A DNA stretch of 64,000 nucleotides, taken from assembly GCF_044793635.1 (NCBI RefSeq), contig NZ_CP084992.1, positions 3,596,001-3,660,000 of the forward strand. Direction: 5' to 3'. This stretch comes from Virgibacillus_F necropolis_A. Lineage in GTDB: Bacteria > Bacillota > Bacilli > Bacillales > Amphibacillaceae. A program made the position numbers and the translations under genes. The notes beneath the pieces are model-generated. The model was not told where the DNA came from. It searched no databases and saw only the letters and a list, made by a program, of their open reading frames with translations. Every line of letters starts with the position of its first letter. Position 1 is the first letter of the stretch. Positions 8,191-16,522 of this stretch are shown in pieces.

Positions 8191-8556
8191 TTATTCGTGG
8201 TTCATATTCTCATGGTGTTGTTCCTGAGATTTCGGTTCATCATGATTGTCACCATGATAATGGCCAAATGACATCGTGAAAAGGGAACCTGCAACAACAA
8301 TTGCAGCTATGACGAATCCATGAAACATCATATTCCAAGGTGCGTGGCCACCACCACTTGCTGCTTCTGTCATATGCATGAACATGAATAATTGGATTGC
8401 GGCTTGAATGACAGCTAGGACCATAATGCCAATGATAATCCATGTGACTGGCAAATCCGATTTTAATGCTGCCCAAGCGGCGATTACAGTCAGTGTAAGA
8501 GACAAAATAAAGCCTATTATATGCTGAAATGGAATTTTTTTAGATTGTTTTTGCAT
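8191..8556 (-). CDS. qoxD: Quinol oxidase subunit 4 (aa3-type)
   Basis: A 121-residue protein with three membrane helices (about 12-31, 36-57, 77-97) of the cytochrome o/aa3 subunit IV (CyoD/QoxD) family, with the helix-2 signature QAAIQLFMFMHM. The C-terminus is unusually rich in His, Glu and Asp (HYHGDNHDEP, HHENMNHE), which could bind metal. It starts just past the qoxC stop, so translation is probably coupled. The subunit helps assembly of the copper-heme centre in related enzymes. Confidence 0.92.
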   Translation of the reverse strand: MQKQSKKIPFQHIIGFILSLTLTVIAAWAALKSDLPVTWIIIGIMVLAVIQAAIQLFMFMHMTEAASGGGHAPWNMMFHGFVIAAIVVAGSLFTMSFGHYHGDNHDEPKSQEQHHENMNHE

Positions 8557-8557
8557 A

Positions 8558-9166
8558 TTACATCACCATCCCGATTAAATAAACACCGGTAAAAATGAAA
8601 ATCCAAACGACGTCTAAGAAGTGCCAGTACAGGCCGACGATAAATACTTTCCGGCTTGTGACTGGTGTAAGTCCGCGCTTCATAACTTGAATGAGCAAAA
8701 GAATTGCCCAACCGATGCCTAGTGTTACGTGTAATCCATGTGTTCCAGCAAGTACGAAGAAGGCTGACCAGTATGCACTAGACTGCATAGTAGCTCCCTC
8801 GTGGGCATAATGGATGAATTCATAAATCTCAAAGCCGAGGAATCCTAGGCCCAGCACCAGCGTGATAATAAGCCAGGTGATGAGGCCCTTTTTTGAACCA
8901 CGGCGCATTTCATGAATGGCAATACCACAGGTAAAACTACTTGTTAGCAAAAGGAATGTCATGATAAGTGTACCTGTTGGTTCAAATAGTTCTCCCGGTA
9001 ATGGTGCGTCAGCTGTGCGGCCATACAATACTGCATAAGTCGCAAACAGGGTAGAGAATAAAGCGATTTCTGCTGCTAGAAAAATCCAGAAGCCAAGAAT
9101 TGATAATCGTCCATTTTCTGTTCGATATTCCAATGGGCCGGTCTTAATATCTTGTTCACTCATCAT
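8558..9166 (-). CDS. qoxC: Quinol oxidase subunit 3
   Basis: A 202-residue heme-copper oxidase subunit III with five predicted helices, starting near residue 22 after a hydrophilic lead. Typical features are FWIFLAAEIALFSTLFATY, the helix pair around FLLLTSSFTCGIAIHEM, and HGLHVTLGIGW. Its start lies inside the end of qoxB (11-base overlap), a sign of translational coupling. It is part of the membrane quinol oxidase that reduces O2 with menaquinol. Confidence 0.95.
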   Translation of the reverse strand: MMSEQDIKTGPLEYRTENGRLSILGFWIFLAAEIALFSTLFATYAVLYGRTADAPLPGELFEPTGTLIMTFLLLTSSFTCGIAIHEMRRGSKKGLITWLIITLVLGLGFLGFEIYEFIHYAHEGATMQSSAYWSAFFVLAGTHGLHVTLGIGWAILLLIQVMKRGLTPVTSRKVFIVGLYWHFLDVVWIFIFTGVYLIGMVM

Positions 9167-11105
9167 TTAACCCCCTTGCTGCACGTTCGGTACGTTTTAT
9201 TTCATCTATTTCAACATAGTAACCATCATCATAATCGAAGGATCTGATGATCATCATGATAATTGTCCCAATCAGACCAATTGCAGCGAGTGTAACCCAC
9301 TCGAATACAAGCGCAAAACTTGCGAAGGCCAGGATTCCCATCATGATTATCGGTTTTCCTGTATTGTTCGGCATATGGATTGGTTCAACCTTACTCTCAT
9401 CAAAGGTTGTTTCTCCTTTTTCCTTCATATCTAGAAAGGCGTCATATCCAACGTTATCCGGAAGTGTTGCGAAATTGTAATGCGGTACCGGAGTAGCAGT
9501 TGCCCACTCAAGTGTTCTGCCATTGCCATTCCAAGCATCGCCAGTTGTTTCTCGCTCACTGTAACGGAAGCTGTAATAGATGTTATAAACAAAGATCGCA
9601 AATCCTACACCCATACCAAATGCACCAATTGTCGAGATGAAATTTAATGTAAACCATTCTGGTGCGATATAGAAGATTCTCCGTGGCATTCCATCTAACC
9701 CGATAAAGAATTGTGGGAAGAAACAAACATGGAATCCGATCAGGAAGAACCAGAAGCTCCATTTTCCAATTCGTTCATTCAATTTATGTCCAAACATTTT
9801 TGGATACCAGTAAATGAGTCCTGCGAAACAGGCAAATACGGTACCTGCTATTAATACGTAATGGAAGTGGGCAACTAAGAAATAGGAATTATGGAACTGG
9901 AAGTCGGCTGCCGCCATTCCTAACATAACTCCTGTCACACCACCGATTACAAAGCTTGGAATAAATGCAAGCGACCACAACATTGGCGTTGTGAACTCAA
10001 TCCTCGATTTATACAGGGTTCCGAGCCAGTTGAATATTTTTACCCCGGTCGGAACAGCGATTAGCATTGTCGAAATAGAGAATACAGAATTGACAAATGC
10101 GCCTGCTCCCATCGTAAAGAAATGGTGTACCCAAACTAGGAAACTTAGTCCTGCAATTATGATAATGGACCACACCATTGCGTTGTATCCAAATAAACGC
10201 TTTTTCGCGAACGTAGCGATAATTTCTGAAAAGATACCAAACGCTGGGATAATAACAATGTATACCTCTGGATGTCCCCACATCCAAAATAGATTCGTCC
10301 ACATCATTGGGAGACCTTCACCTGTGAGGGTAAAGAACTGCGAACCGAAGACCCGGTCAATCGTCATGAGTGCTAAAGCAACTGTTAAAATTGGAAAAGC
10401 AAAAATGATAATAAAACATGTTATGAAGCTAGACCAAGTGAAAATTGGCATGTGAAACATCTTCATGCCTGGTGCTCTCATTTTTAAAATAGTAACCATC
10501 AAGTTAATCCCCGTTGCTAGGGTACCAATACCTGCAAGCTGTAGACCGAGTAAGTAAAAGTTCTGTCCTGGTCCAGGGCTCATGGCAGCACCAGCGAGTG
10601 GAGTGTAACTAGTCCAGCCCGCATCTGGTGATCCACCAATAACAAATGAAATATTAAATAACATTGCTCCGAAGAAAAACGACCAGAAGCTAAGCGCGTT
10701 TACATATGGAAAAGCAAAATCTCGTGCTCCTATTTGTAATGGAACAATAATGTTCATCAGTCCGATTAAGAAAGGCATCGCCATAAAGATAATCATAACT
10801 GTACCATGTGTGGTGAAAACTTCATCATAGTGCTGTGCGCTCAGAAAATTCATACCTGGGAATGCTAATTGGATCCGCATCATCATGGCATCCATTCCGC
10901 CACGGAAGAGCATGGCAAGCGCGCTCAGGATATACATAATTCCAATTTTTTTATGATCAACGGTCGTTAGCCATTCACGCCATAACCAGTTCCATTTCTT
11001 GAAATAGGTAAGGATGAAGAGGATTGCTGATGTTACAAGAACGATAGCAACCATTCCACCGTATATCAGCGGTTCACCTGTGACAAAAAATTCATCCAGT
11101 TGCAT
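9156..11105 (-). CDS. qoxB: Quinol oxidase subunit 1
   Basis: A 649-residue heme-copper oxidase subunit I with about 14-15 helices. The heme a and heme a3-CuB ligands are visible: His in FTTHGTVMI, the WGHPEVYIVIIPAFG motif with the cross-linked His-Tyr pair, the HHFFTMG pair, and NSYFLVAHFHYVLIAG. The K-channel motif is present. Size and the absence of a CuA site in the partner subunit 2 mark a quinol rather than cytochrome c oxidase. It follows qoxA by 20 bases. It is the catalytic, proton-pumping core. Confidence 0.97.
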   Translation of the reverse strand: MQLDEFFVTGEPLIYGGMVAIVLVTSAILFILTYFKKWNWLWREWLTTVDHKKIGIMYILSALAMLFRGGMDAMMMRIQLAFPGMNFLSAQHYDEVFTTHGTVMIIFMAMPFLIGLMNIIVPLQIGARDFAFPYVNALSFWSFFFGAMLFNISFVIGGSPDAGWTSYTPLAGAAMSPGPGQNFYLLGLQLAGIGTLATGINLMVTILKMRAPGMKMFHMPIFTWSSFITCFIIIFAFPILTVALALMTIDRVFGSQFFTLTGEGLPMMWTNLFWMWGHPEVYIVIIPAFGIFSEIIATFAKKRLFGYNAMVWSIIIIAGLSFLVWVHHFFTMGAGAFVNSVFSISTMLIAVPTGVKIFNWLGTLYKSRIEFTTPMLWSLAFIPSFVIGGVTGVMLGMAAADFQFHNSYFLVAHFHYVLIAGTVFACFAGLIYWYPKMFGHKLNERIGKWSFWFFLIGFHVCFFPQFFIGLDGMPRRIFYIAPEWFTLNFISTIGAFGMGVGFAIFVYNIYYSFRYSERETTGDAWNGNGRTLEWATATPVPHYNFATLPDNVGYDAFLDMKEKGETTFDESKVEPIHMPNNTGKPIIMMGILAFASFALVFEWVTLAAIGLIGTIIMMIIRSFDYDDGYYVEIDEIKRTERAARGLNDE

Positions 11106-11125
11106 AGTTCCACCTGCTTTCTTTG

Positions 11126-12061
11126 TTAATTTTCATTGTTGTTTTGTTCGCCGTCATTTTCTAGATGCATCTGTGTCTTATACTCTTCTCTGAAACGTTC
11201 GATGGCATAGTCCATATCATCCATTGTCCCATGCTTCACCCACTGGCGATGGGTTGATGAAAAGGTATATCTGTCAACTAGACCAGGCTCTAGAAGTTTA
11301 TTGTACTGATCTTGGGTTAACTTAGGTGCATTTTTTTGTTGTTTATTTACCCATTCCTTAAATTTGTCTCCACTTTCGGCATATACCTCAAAAGTATGTT
11401 CTGTGAAGCCCTCTCCATTAAAGTTGGAGTTCATGCCATCATAAACACCAGGCTCATCAGCTTGTAAGTAAAGAATGGTTTGCATACCAGCCATGTTGTA
11501 CTTTTGGCCACCAAGTGCCGGGATCCAAAGCGCTGCCATGGAACCAGCTGAAGCTAACCGAAATTCAATTGCCCGGTCTGTAGGAATATGCAAATAATTG
11601 ACTGTTTCAATATCCTGCTCTGGATAGCTGAAGAACCATTTCCAGTTAGCTGCCGTTGCATAAACAACTAGCGGTTCTTTTTCACTGGAGGATTCAGGTG
11701 GTTTTTCCAAATCAAACAATGTATTAACCGTTGGGATTGATAATAATGTAACAATTATTATCGGGATAATTATCCAAACAGCTTCAATCGCCTTGTTACC
11801 ATGTTGGTTAGGTTTGTAGCTGCTTTCCTTTCGTTTTGAGTGGTCACGGTATTTGATGACAATAACAGTAAACGCTACGTAAACAACTACGATTATCCCA
11901 GCCATGTACATAAGCGAATACAAAATCAGATCTTTTTGGCTCTCTGCTACCGGTCCTTTTGGGTCAAACACGACCATTTGTTCACAGCCGCTCAGCAGGA
12001 AAACCATGCTTAGTAGCAAAAATATAAAACCTTTTTTGCAATGAAGTTTTTTACAATTCAT
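11126..12061 (-). CDS. qoxA: Quinol oxidase subunit 2 (lipoprotein)
   Basis: The start is ATG 12061, preceded on the minus strand by GGTGGGAGTG; the frame is open 16 codons further up but without a ribosome site. The product has 311 residues: a signal with lipobox LLSGC (Cys26), two helices (about 45-65 and 90-110) and a periplasm-facing cupredoxin domain. The CuA cysteines and histidines are absent (region GSMAALWIPALGGQKYNMAG), as expected for a menaquinol oxidase. The C-terminus is acidic and Asn/Glu-rich. It is the first gene of the operon qoxA-B-C-D plus a short qoxD-like gene. Confidence 0.96.
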   Translation of the reverse strand: MNCKKLHCKKGFIFLLLSMVFLLSGCEQMVVFDPKGPVAESQKDLILYSLMYMAGIIVVVYVAFTVIVIKYRDHSKRKESSYKPNQHGNKAIEAVWIIIPIIIVTLLSIPTVNTLFDLEKPPESSSEKEPLVVYATAANWKWFFSYPEQDIETVNYLHIPTDRAIEFRLASAGSMAALWIPALGGQKYNMAGMQTILYLQADEPGVYDGMNSNFNGEGFTEHTFEVYAESGDKFKEWVNKQQKNAPKLTQDQYNKLLEPGLVDRYTFSSTHRQWVKHGTMDDMDYAIERFREEYKTQMHLENDGEQNNNEN

Positions 12062-12270
12062 GAGGAAACACTCCCACCGATAGTTAAATAGATAAATCCT
12101 TATATTCACATTGTAGCAATTGAGCAGAACTTCTTATAGGCAATAAATGGTCATAAACCAAAAGTTCGTTTTTTTGTTGAAATTCTGCTACAAAATGTTC
12201 GAGGTTTTAAACAATTACAAATCCATCAGCTGGTTTTAGGTAGCCAATGTTGTCTACTTCTGTACTGTCG

Positions 12271-12410
12271 CCGGTGAATTTTCAGGATTCACCGGGGAAA
12301 ATTCATGTTGCACCGGTTAAATTTGAGGTTTCATCGGCGAAAATTCATGTGACTCCGGCGAAATTTGGTATTCTACCGGCGAAGTTTAGTGTTTCACCGG
12401 TATTTCAAAC
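12271..12410. repeat. 21-bp-period direct-repeat array A in the divergent qoxA / nucleotidase spacer
   Basis: CCGG (once TCGG) recurs at 12271, 12292, 12313, 12334, 12355, 12376 and 12397, every 21 bases exactly. The unit is about CCGGYGAAATTYNTGNTTNCA, with six clear units and a decayed seventh. Because 21 is a multiple of three, a frame (12247-12510) stays open across it, but it has no convincing ribosome site. The remaining spacer, about 12062-12270 and 12411-12522, is AT-rich and should hold the promoters of both flanking units. Confidence 0.85.
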
Positions 12411-12522
12411 TATTCAGTGGGGCATTCTTTTCACCCTCCCAAATGAAATCTCCTACTATATTAATAATTCAAACTTTTGTGTTACTATATTTAAAGATGT
12501 ATTTATGTAAAAGGGGGATAAC

Positions 12523-13911
12523 ATGAAACTAAAACTTATACATACCAATGATGTACATAGTAATTTTGAAAATTTTTCAAAGGCAGCTTCACTGATTAGA
12601 CAACATAAAGATGATGATACGCTTATATTTGATGGGGGAGACTTTGCTGATTTTAAAAGTATTGAACTCCAGGGGACGAAAGGAATGGCAGCAATCGAAA
12701 TGCTGGAGTATGTTGGTTATGACGCTTTGACAATAGGTAATAATGAAATGTTTAATGGCGTTGATACACTTGAACACATGGCCAGCAACAGTTCCTTTCC
12801 TTTTATCAGCAACAACTTGCTTAAGAAGGGTAAAAGTAAAATAACCGGTGTTTTTTCCAGCACGATCATTGAAAAAAATGGGCTTCGAATCCTGATTACC
12901 GGATCGTCACCGGACTTAGAAGAATTCAATGATGGGCTTGGTGTACATATTAGCTCTTATAAAGAAGCGATTGCTGAAGAGATAAAACGGAATCAGGGTA
13001 AATACGATATATGTATCCTTCTGAATCACGTTGGGACATTTGTTGATGACGAGCTTGTCAAAGAAATGAATGGTATTGATGTCATTATTTCAGCACACGA
13101 CCATAAGCTTTACTCTGAAGCGAAGATAGTTAATGGAACGGTTATGAACAGTGCTGGAAATTATGGTGAGCACATCGGTATCTTAGAGCTTGCAGTAACC
13201 GATGGAAAAGTGGAATTACTTCATTCTATGAACCTTTCCACTGTTTCTATTGAAATGGATCAAGAGATTGTAGCCATTTTAAAACGAAATAAAGAGAAAG
13301 CAATTGAAGTTTTAAGTCAGCCGCTTTACACTATTGGCCAGCCACTTTGGCATGACGTGATTGAGGAAAATCCAATTACTAACTTAATTGCTGATGGATT
13401 GAAGGATATGCTGAATTGTGACATAGGCTTAATCAACAGTGGGATTGTTAATGCAGGAGTTTTCAACTATTTATCTAATAAAAAATTAATTGAAATATGT
13501 CCTTCACCATTGAATCCTACTTCTTTTGAAGTGAAGGGAAAACACCTCATAAATGCAATAGAACAATCACTGGATGCACAGATTTGTATGGCAGATGGCA
13601 GAGGTCCAGGTTTTAGAGGGAAATATGCAGGCAGGTTGCATGTCTCAGGCGCGACAATTAAACATGATGGCAAAAAAGTCACTGAAATGATTATTGGGGA
13701 TAACCCTGTAGAAAATGAAGCATGGTACACGGTAGCGAGCTCCGATTATTTACATCGCGGTTCTGGGTATGAATCACTCGCTAACAATAGAAACGAAAAA
13801 TATCGAGCAGAGGAAATTCGTGACGTAATCAGACTATATGCGAATCGCCCTGAGTTTCTTGAAAAGGCATTTATCACTAGATGGAAAGAGAGCAGTGAGA
13901 TTACTGTATAA
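12523..13911 (+). CDS. Metallophosphoesterase / 5'-nucleotidase (YunD-like)
   Basis: A 462-residue protein of the bifunctional metallophosphatase/5'-nucleotidase family. The N-terminal calcineurin-like domain shows HTNDVHSNF (residues 7-15), DGGDFAD, GNNEM and NHVG/ISAHDHKLY, which bind two metals. The C-terminal 5'-nucleotidase domain (from about 275) includes NPITNLIADGL, NSG and the substrate-stacking part around GRGPGFRGKYAGRLHVSG. No signal peptide is present, so it acts in the cytoplasm like B. subtilis YunD, unlike surface nucleotidases. ATG 12523 follows AAAGGGGG. The exact nucleotide is unknown. Confidence 0.88.
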   Translation: MKLKLIHTNDVHSNFENFSKAASLIRQHKDDDTLIFDGGDFADFKSIELQGTKGMAAIEMLEYVGYDALTIGNNEMFNGVDTLEHMASNSSFPFISNNLLKKGKSKITGVFSSTIIEKNGLRILITGSSPDLEEFNDGLGVHISSYKEAIAEEIKRNQGKYDICILLNHVGTFVDDELVKEMNGIDVIISAHDHKLYSEAKIVNGTVMNSAGNYGEHIGILELAVTDGKVELLHSMNLSTVSIEMDQEIVAILKRNKEKAIEVLSQPLYTIGQPLWHDVIEENPITNLIADGLKDMLNCDIGLINSGIVNAGVFNYLSNKKLIEICPSPLNPTSFEVKGKHLINAIEQSLDAQICMADGRGPGFRGKYAGRLHVSGATIKHDGKKVTEMIIGDNPVENEAWYTVASSDYLHRGSGYESLANNRNEKYRAEEIRDVIRLYANRPEFLEKAFITRWKESSEITV

Positions 13912-13948
13912 CCTATCAAGATTATAGTTCGGGGGAGTGATTAATAAA

Positions 13949-14344
13949 TTGGAACATCAATTAAATAACTTTACCAAAATACACGATGAATTCATCGCTG
14001 ATTGGAACGAAGCATTGAATTCAGGCGATACATCTTCATTAGAAAGAATGACTGAGGATTATTACGTTGTATTTTTTAAAGCTGTAAATAAAAAGCCGAT
14101 TATATTTAACAGGCAAGAGGCACTAGCTGGAATGCAACAATCTGTTATGCAGTTTTTAGGGGCTAATAAAAAGTTTGAAAATAGGATCATTCGTCTAAAG
14201 GACGAGAAGAGTGCAGTGGTGTTTTACGAACAATTGATCGAAAGAAATGCAAAAGTTTTAGCAAGATTTTTTACCATTGAAAATTGGCAACTTACTAATG
14301 GAAAATGGATGATTGTGAGGGAAACGGAAGAACCGATTAATTAG
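13949..14344 (+). CDS. SnoaL/NTF2-like small protein
   Basis: A protein of about 131 residues whose opening helix (LNNFTKIHDEFIADWNEALNSGD), followed by a Thr/Tyr-rich strand region, resembles DUF4440/SnoaL-like NTF2-fold proteins. TTG 13949 is chosen because GGGGGAG lies about 12 bases before it; GTG 13937 is in frame but directly abuts that site. No catalytic residues can be named. It follows the nucleotidase gene by 37 bases and may be transcribed with it. Confidence 0.65.
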   Translation: MEHQLNNFTKIHDEFIADWNEALNSGDTSSLERMTEDYYVVFFKAVNKKPIIFNRQEALAGMQQSVMQFLGANKKFENRIIRLKDEKSAVVFYEQLIERNAKVLARFFTIENWQLTNGKWMIVRETEEPIN

Positions 14345-14370
14345 TGTCGGTTTTTACAACTGCAATATGG

Positions 14371-14376
14371 TATAAT
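14371..14376 (+). promoter_or_regulatory. Candidate extended -10 promoter for the leader-GNAT unit
   Basis: TGGTATAAT is a perfect extended -10 box 65 bases before the leader ORF. No good -35 is seen, which is acceptable for an extended -10 promoter. Confidence 0.55.
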
Positions 14377-14440
14377 TGGGTAGTCTGAAAATTCATTCAA
14401 TAAAATTTGTAGGCAATATTTGTTAAAGGAGGTGTTCATT

Positions 14441-14497
14441 ATGACAATCAAAATAATTTGTATCGTTAATGACTATAAGGGGATAACGCCTAAATAA
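14441..14497 (+). CDS. 18-residue leader peptide before the GNAT gene
   Basis: The ORF encodes MTIKIICIVNDYKGITPK. Its ribosome site AAAGGAGGTG (14425-14434), six bases before ATG, is a near-perfect match to the 16S rRNA tail and stronger than that of any enzyme gene nearby. Its last codons and stop lie inside a long hairpin (14479-14519). Position, length and signal strength fit a regulatory leader peptide rather than a functional protein. No homologue is claimed. Confidence 0.7.
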   Translation: MTIKIICIVNDYKGITPK

Positions 14498-14537
14498 CAA
14501 AGTTGCTTAGCGTTTCCCCGAATTTTGAAAGGGGAAA
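14479..14537 (+). promoter_or_regulatory. Candidate ribosome-controlled attenuator with two exclusive hairpins
   Basis: Arm A (14479-14499, GGGGATAACGCCTAA...AAC) pairs with arm B (14501-14519, GTTGCTTAGCGTTTCCCC) in a long stem with small bulges, followed by GAATTTT. The end of arm B (TTTCCCC, 14513-14519) can instead pair perfectly with GGGGAAA (14531-14537), which is the ribosome site of the GNAT gene. The two structures exclude each other, and a ribosome at the end of the leader ORF would cover arm A. This is the architecture of translational or transcriptional attenuators of antibiotic-response genes. Confidence 0.65.
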
Positions 14538-14541
14538 ATTT

Positions 14542-14997
14542 ATGAGTACAGAAAATGTGAAACTTGTAGAAATAAATGCAGAAAACTGGTATGAATGCTG
14601 TGAATTAGAGGTATCAACAGAACAAGCAGAATACATTGAACCGAATGCTATATCAATAGCTCAATCAAAATTTAAACCTACATTAAAGCCATATGCTATT
14701 TATTTTGAAGAAAAGGTAGTTGGCTTTTTAATGTACAATTCGGTTCGAGAAGAACTTGATGGTTATTGGGTCTATAGAATAATGGTGGATAAGGAATTCC
14801 AAGGCAAGGGTATAGGTAAAGCGGCAACTAATTTAATGATTTCAGAAATGTCCAAACTGCCAAATGTGAAAAAAATTGTAGTAGGTTATCACCCGGAAAA
14901 TTTGGGAGCACATAATTTATACTCAAGTTTAGGATTTATTTATAATGGTGATCGGTTTGGTAAGGAAATGGCAGTTATTAAATATATAAACGAGTGA
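14542..14997 (+). CDS. GNAT N-acetyltransferase (BltD/polyamine-acetyltransferase-like)
   Basis: A 151-residue GNAT protein. The acetyl-CoA pyrophosphate loop is the QGKGIGKAA motif, followed by NLGAHNLYSSLGF, and the early motif QAEYIEPN resembles BltD/SpeG-type spermidine/spermine acetyltransferases. The substrate is inference. ATG 14542 is chosen over an in-frame TTG at 14503 because AAAGGGGAAA lies eight bases before ATG and the upstream stretch forms the regulatory hairpins. The leader-ORF context suggests control by translation state, for instance by a ribosome-targeting compound. Confidence 0.82.
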   Translation: MSTENVKLVEINAENWYECCELEVSTEQAEYIEPNAISIAQSKFKPTLKPYAIYFEEKVVGFLMYNSVREELDGYWVYRIMVDKEFQGKGIGKAATNLMISEMSKLPNVKKIVVGYHPENLGAHNLYSSLGFIYNGDRFGKEMAVIKYINE

Positions 14998-15006
14998 TTA
15001 GAGAAA

Positions 15007-15032
15007 AGGACCAATTTTTTGGTCCTCTTCTT
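15007..15032 (+). terminator. Rho-independent terminator after the GNAT gene
   Basis: AGGACC pairs with GGTCCT (with flanking A-T pairs) and CTTCTTATT follows, 10 bases after the stop. Confidence 0.75.
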
Positions 15033-15054
15033 ATTAAAATCAGGGGGCTATAAA

Positions 15055-15522
15055 ATGAGTGTCAATTATAAATTTTGGACTGTATGTATGATACAAGATA
15101 ATGATAAAGTTCTATTATTAGATAGACAACACGATAATTTTAAAGGGTTTATCCCTCCTGGTGGAAAAGTAGAGTTCCCGGAAAGTTTTGTAGAGGGAGC
15201 CATTAGAGAAGTAAAGGAAGAAACGGGTCTTGAAGTTAGTAATCTTGTCTACAAAGGGATTTATGAGTATGTAAATCCTGACAAAAATGACAGATACATA
15301 ATTTTCAATTATATAACCAAGGAGTTCAGTGGGACGTTACTTCAGAAACCTCATGAAGGAAAACCAGTCTGGGTGAACATTGGAGACGTAAAGGATTTGC
15401 CTATGCAAAAATCTATTCGTCGTAGGTTTCCACTGTTTTTTGATGAGGGTACGTTTGAAGTTCAGGTTAAATGGGACAACGAAAAAGATGCTGAAGGAGA
15501 AGTAATGATAAGAAAAACATAA
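15055..15522 (+). CDS. Nudix hydrolase (8-oxo-dGTP diphosphatase-like)
   Basis: A 155-residue Nudix protein with a complete box: GKVEFPESFVEGA followed by REVKEETGL, matching G-x5-E-x7-REUxEExGU. The first strand CMIQDNDKVLLLDR and FKGFIPPGGK are MutT/YtkD-like, so a role in cleaning oxidised nucleotides is plausible but not proven. ATG 15055 follows AGGGGGC; the frame is open 12 codons further but that part overlaps the preceding terminator. Confidence 0.85.
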   Translation: MSVNYKFWTVCMIQDNDKVLLLDRQHDNFKGFIPPGGKVEFPESFVEGAIREVKEETGLEVSNLVYKGIYEYVNPDKNDRYIIFNYITKEFSGTLLQKPHEGKPVWVNIGDVKDLPMQKSIRRRFPLFFDEGTFEVQVKWDNEKDAEGEVMIRKT

Positions 15523-15570
15523 TTCTTATATAAAAATGACGAACGAGTTTAGGGATAGTGAGGTGAAAGT

Positions 15571-15634
15571 ATGTTAAGGATCAGAGAAATAGCCTTCTAA
15601 GATAGGCATGGTAGTATTTTAGGAGGCTATTTTG
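15571..15634 (+). promoter_or_regulatory. Mini-ORF overlapping a hairpin before the methyltransferase gene
   Basis: ATG 15571, preceded by GAGGTGA, starts a nine-codon frame, MLRIREIAF, ending at 15600. Its last four codons (15588-15600, AATAGCCTTCTAA) form one arm of a stem with TTAGGAGGCTATT (15619-15631), followed by TTGAT. It could be a plain terminator of the Nudix gene or a leader-type attenuator; the overlap of stop codon and stem favours a closer look. Confidence 0.45.
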
Positions 15635-15653
15635 ATATATAGGAGATGTATGA

Positions 15654-16391
15654 ATGATGAAACAAAACAAATATGATGATGCGGATTTCTTTTCTACGTA
15701 TGAGCAAATGCCAAGATCAGTCAAAGGGCTTGAAGGTGCGGGAGAATGGCCAGTTTTAAAATCGTTAATGCCAGAGCTGCGAAATAAGGGTGTTCTTGAC
15801 TTAGGATGCGGTTACGGTTGGCATTGCCGATTTGCTCGTGAGCAACATGCAAGTTCTGTAGTAGGCGTAGATATATCCGAAAAAATGCTTCAGAAAGCTC
15901 GTGAAAAAACAGATGATCCATTAATTTCGTATTTAAAAATGCCAATTGAAGACATCAATTTTTCAGATTCTCAATTTGATGTGGTTATCAGTTCATTGGC
16001 TTTTCACTATATAAAGTCGTTCGAAACAATCTGCAAAAAAGTCTATGCTAATCTAAAGCCTGGGGGTACTTTTGTTTTTTCAGTTGAACATCCAATCTTT
16101 ACTTCTCGAAATGAACAAGATTGGTATTTCGATGACCAAGGCAATCGTTTGCATTGGCCAGTTGACAACTATCAATCAGAAGGAGTGCGTGAAACAACAT
16201 TCTTAACCGAGAACGTTGTAAAATATCATCGTACGATTTCAACATATATAAATGACTTAATCGGTGCAGGTTTTAGCATAAGAGCAGTTAAGGAACCAAC
16301 GCCTACTCATGAAATGTTAAAGAATCTACCTGAAATGAAGCATGAAAATAGAAGGCCAATGTTTTTAATACTTTCAGCAGAAAAACTCTAG
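15654..16391 (+). CDS. Class I SAM-dependent methyltransferase
   Basis: A 245-residue Rossmann methyltransferase. Motif I is VLDLGCGYGWH, the acidic residue after strand 2 is in VGVDISEKM, motif III is DVVISSLAFHYI and the post-motif strand is GGTFVFSVEHPIF. The C-terminal half with EHPIFTSR and TYINDLIGAGF resembles the small-molecule MTase group to which the 28634 gene also belongs. The acceptor is unknown. ATG 15654 lies nine bases after AGGAG. Confidence 0.85.
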   Translation: MMKQNKYDDADFFSTYEQMPRSVKGLEGAGEWPVLKSLMPELRNKGVLDLGCGYGWHCRFAREQHASSVVGVDISEKMLQKAREKTDDPLISYLKMPIEDINFSDSQFDVVISSLAFHYIKSFETICKKVYANLKPGGTFVFSVEHPIFTSRNEQDWYFDDQGNRLHWPVDNYQSEGVRETTFLTENVVKYHRTISTYINDLIGAGFSIRAVKEPTPTHEMLKNLPEMKHENRRPMFLILSAEKL

Positions 16392-16425
16392 TTGAAGTAT
16401 GATCGTTAAATTACAGAATGAAAAT

Positions 16426-16471
16426 AATCATCCTAAATTGCTTTTTAAAGCTTATAGGGTGGTTTTTTTAT
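16426..16471 (+). terminator. Rho-independent terminator
   Basis: AATCATCCTA pairs with TAGGGTGGTT (G-U pairs), an inner GCTTT/AAAGC stem tops it, and TTTTTTA follows. Confidence 0.8.
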
Positions 16472-16522
16472 TCTTAAAAAGTTACTGCAATCAAACTTTT
16501 GAAGTTTTTATTCTAAACCTAC

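Noticed and set aside
12247..12510. 87-codon frame through repeat array A with a seven-residue repeat
   Set aside because: The frame is open only because the repeat period is 21; there is no good ribosome site and the sequence is repetitive DNA between divergent genes.
15019..15054. Upstream start for the Nudix gene
   Set aside because: That part overlaps the GNAT terminator and ATG 15055 has the ribosome site.
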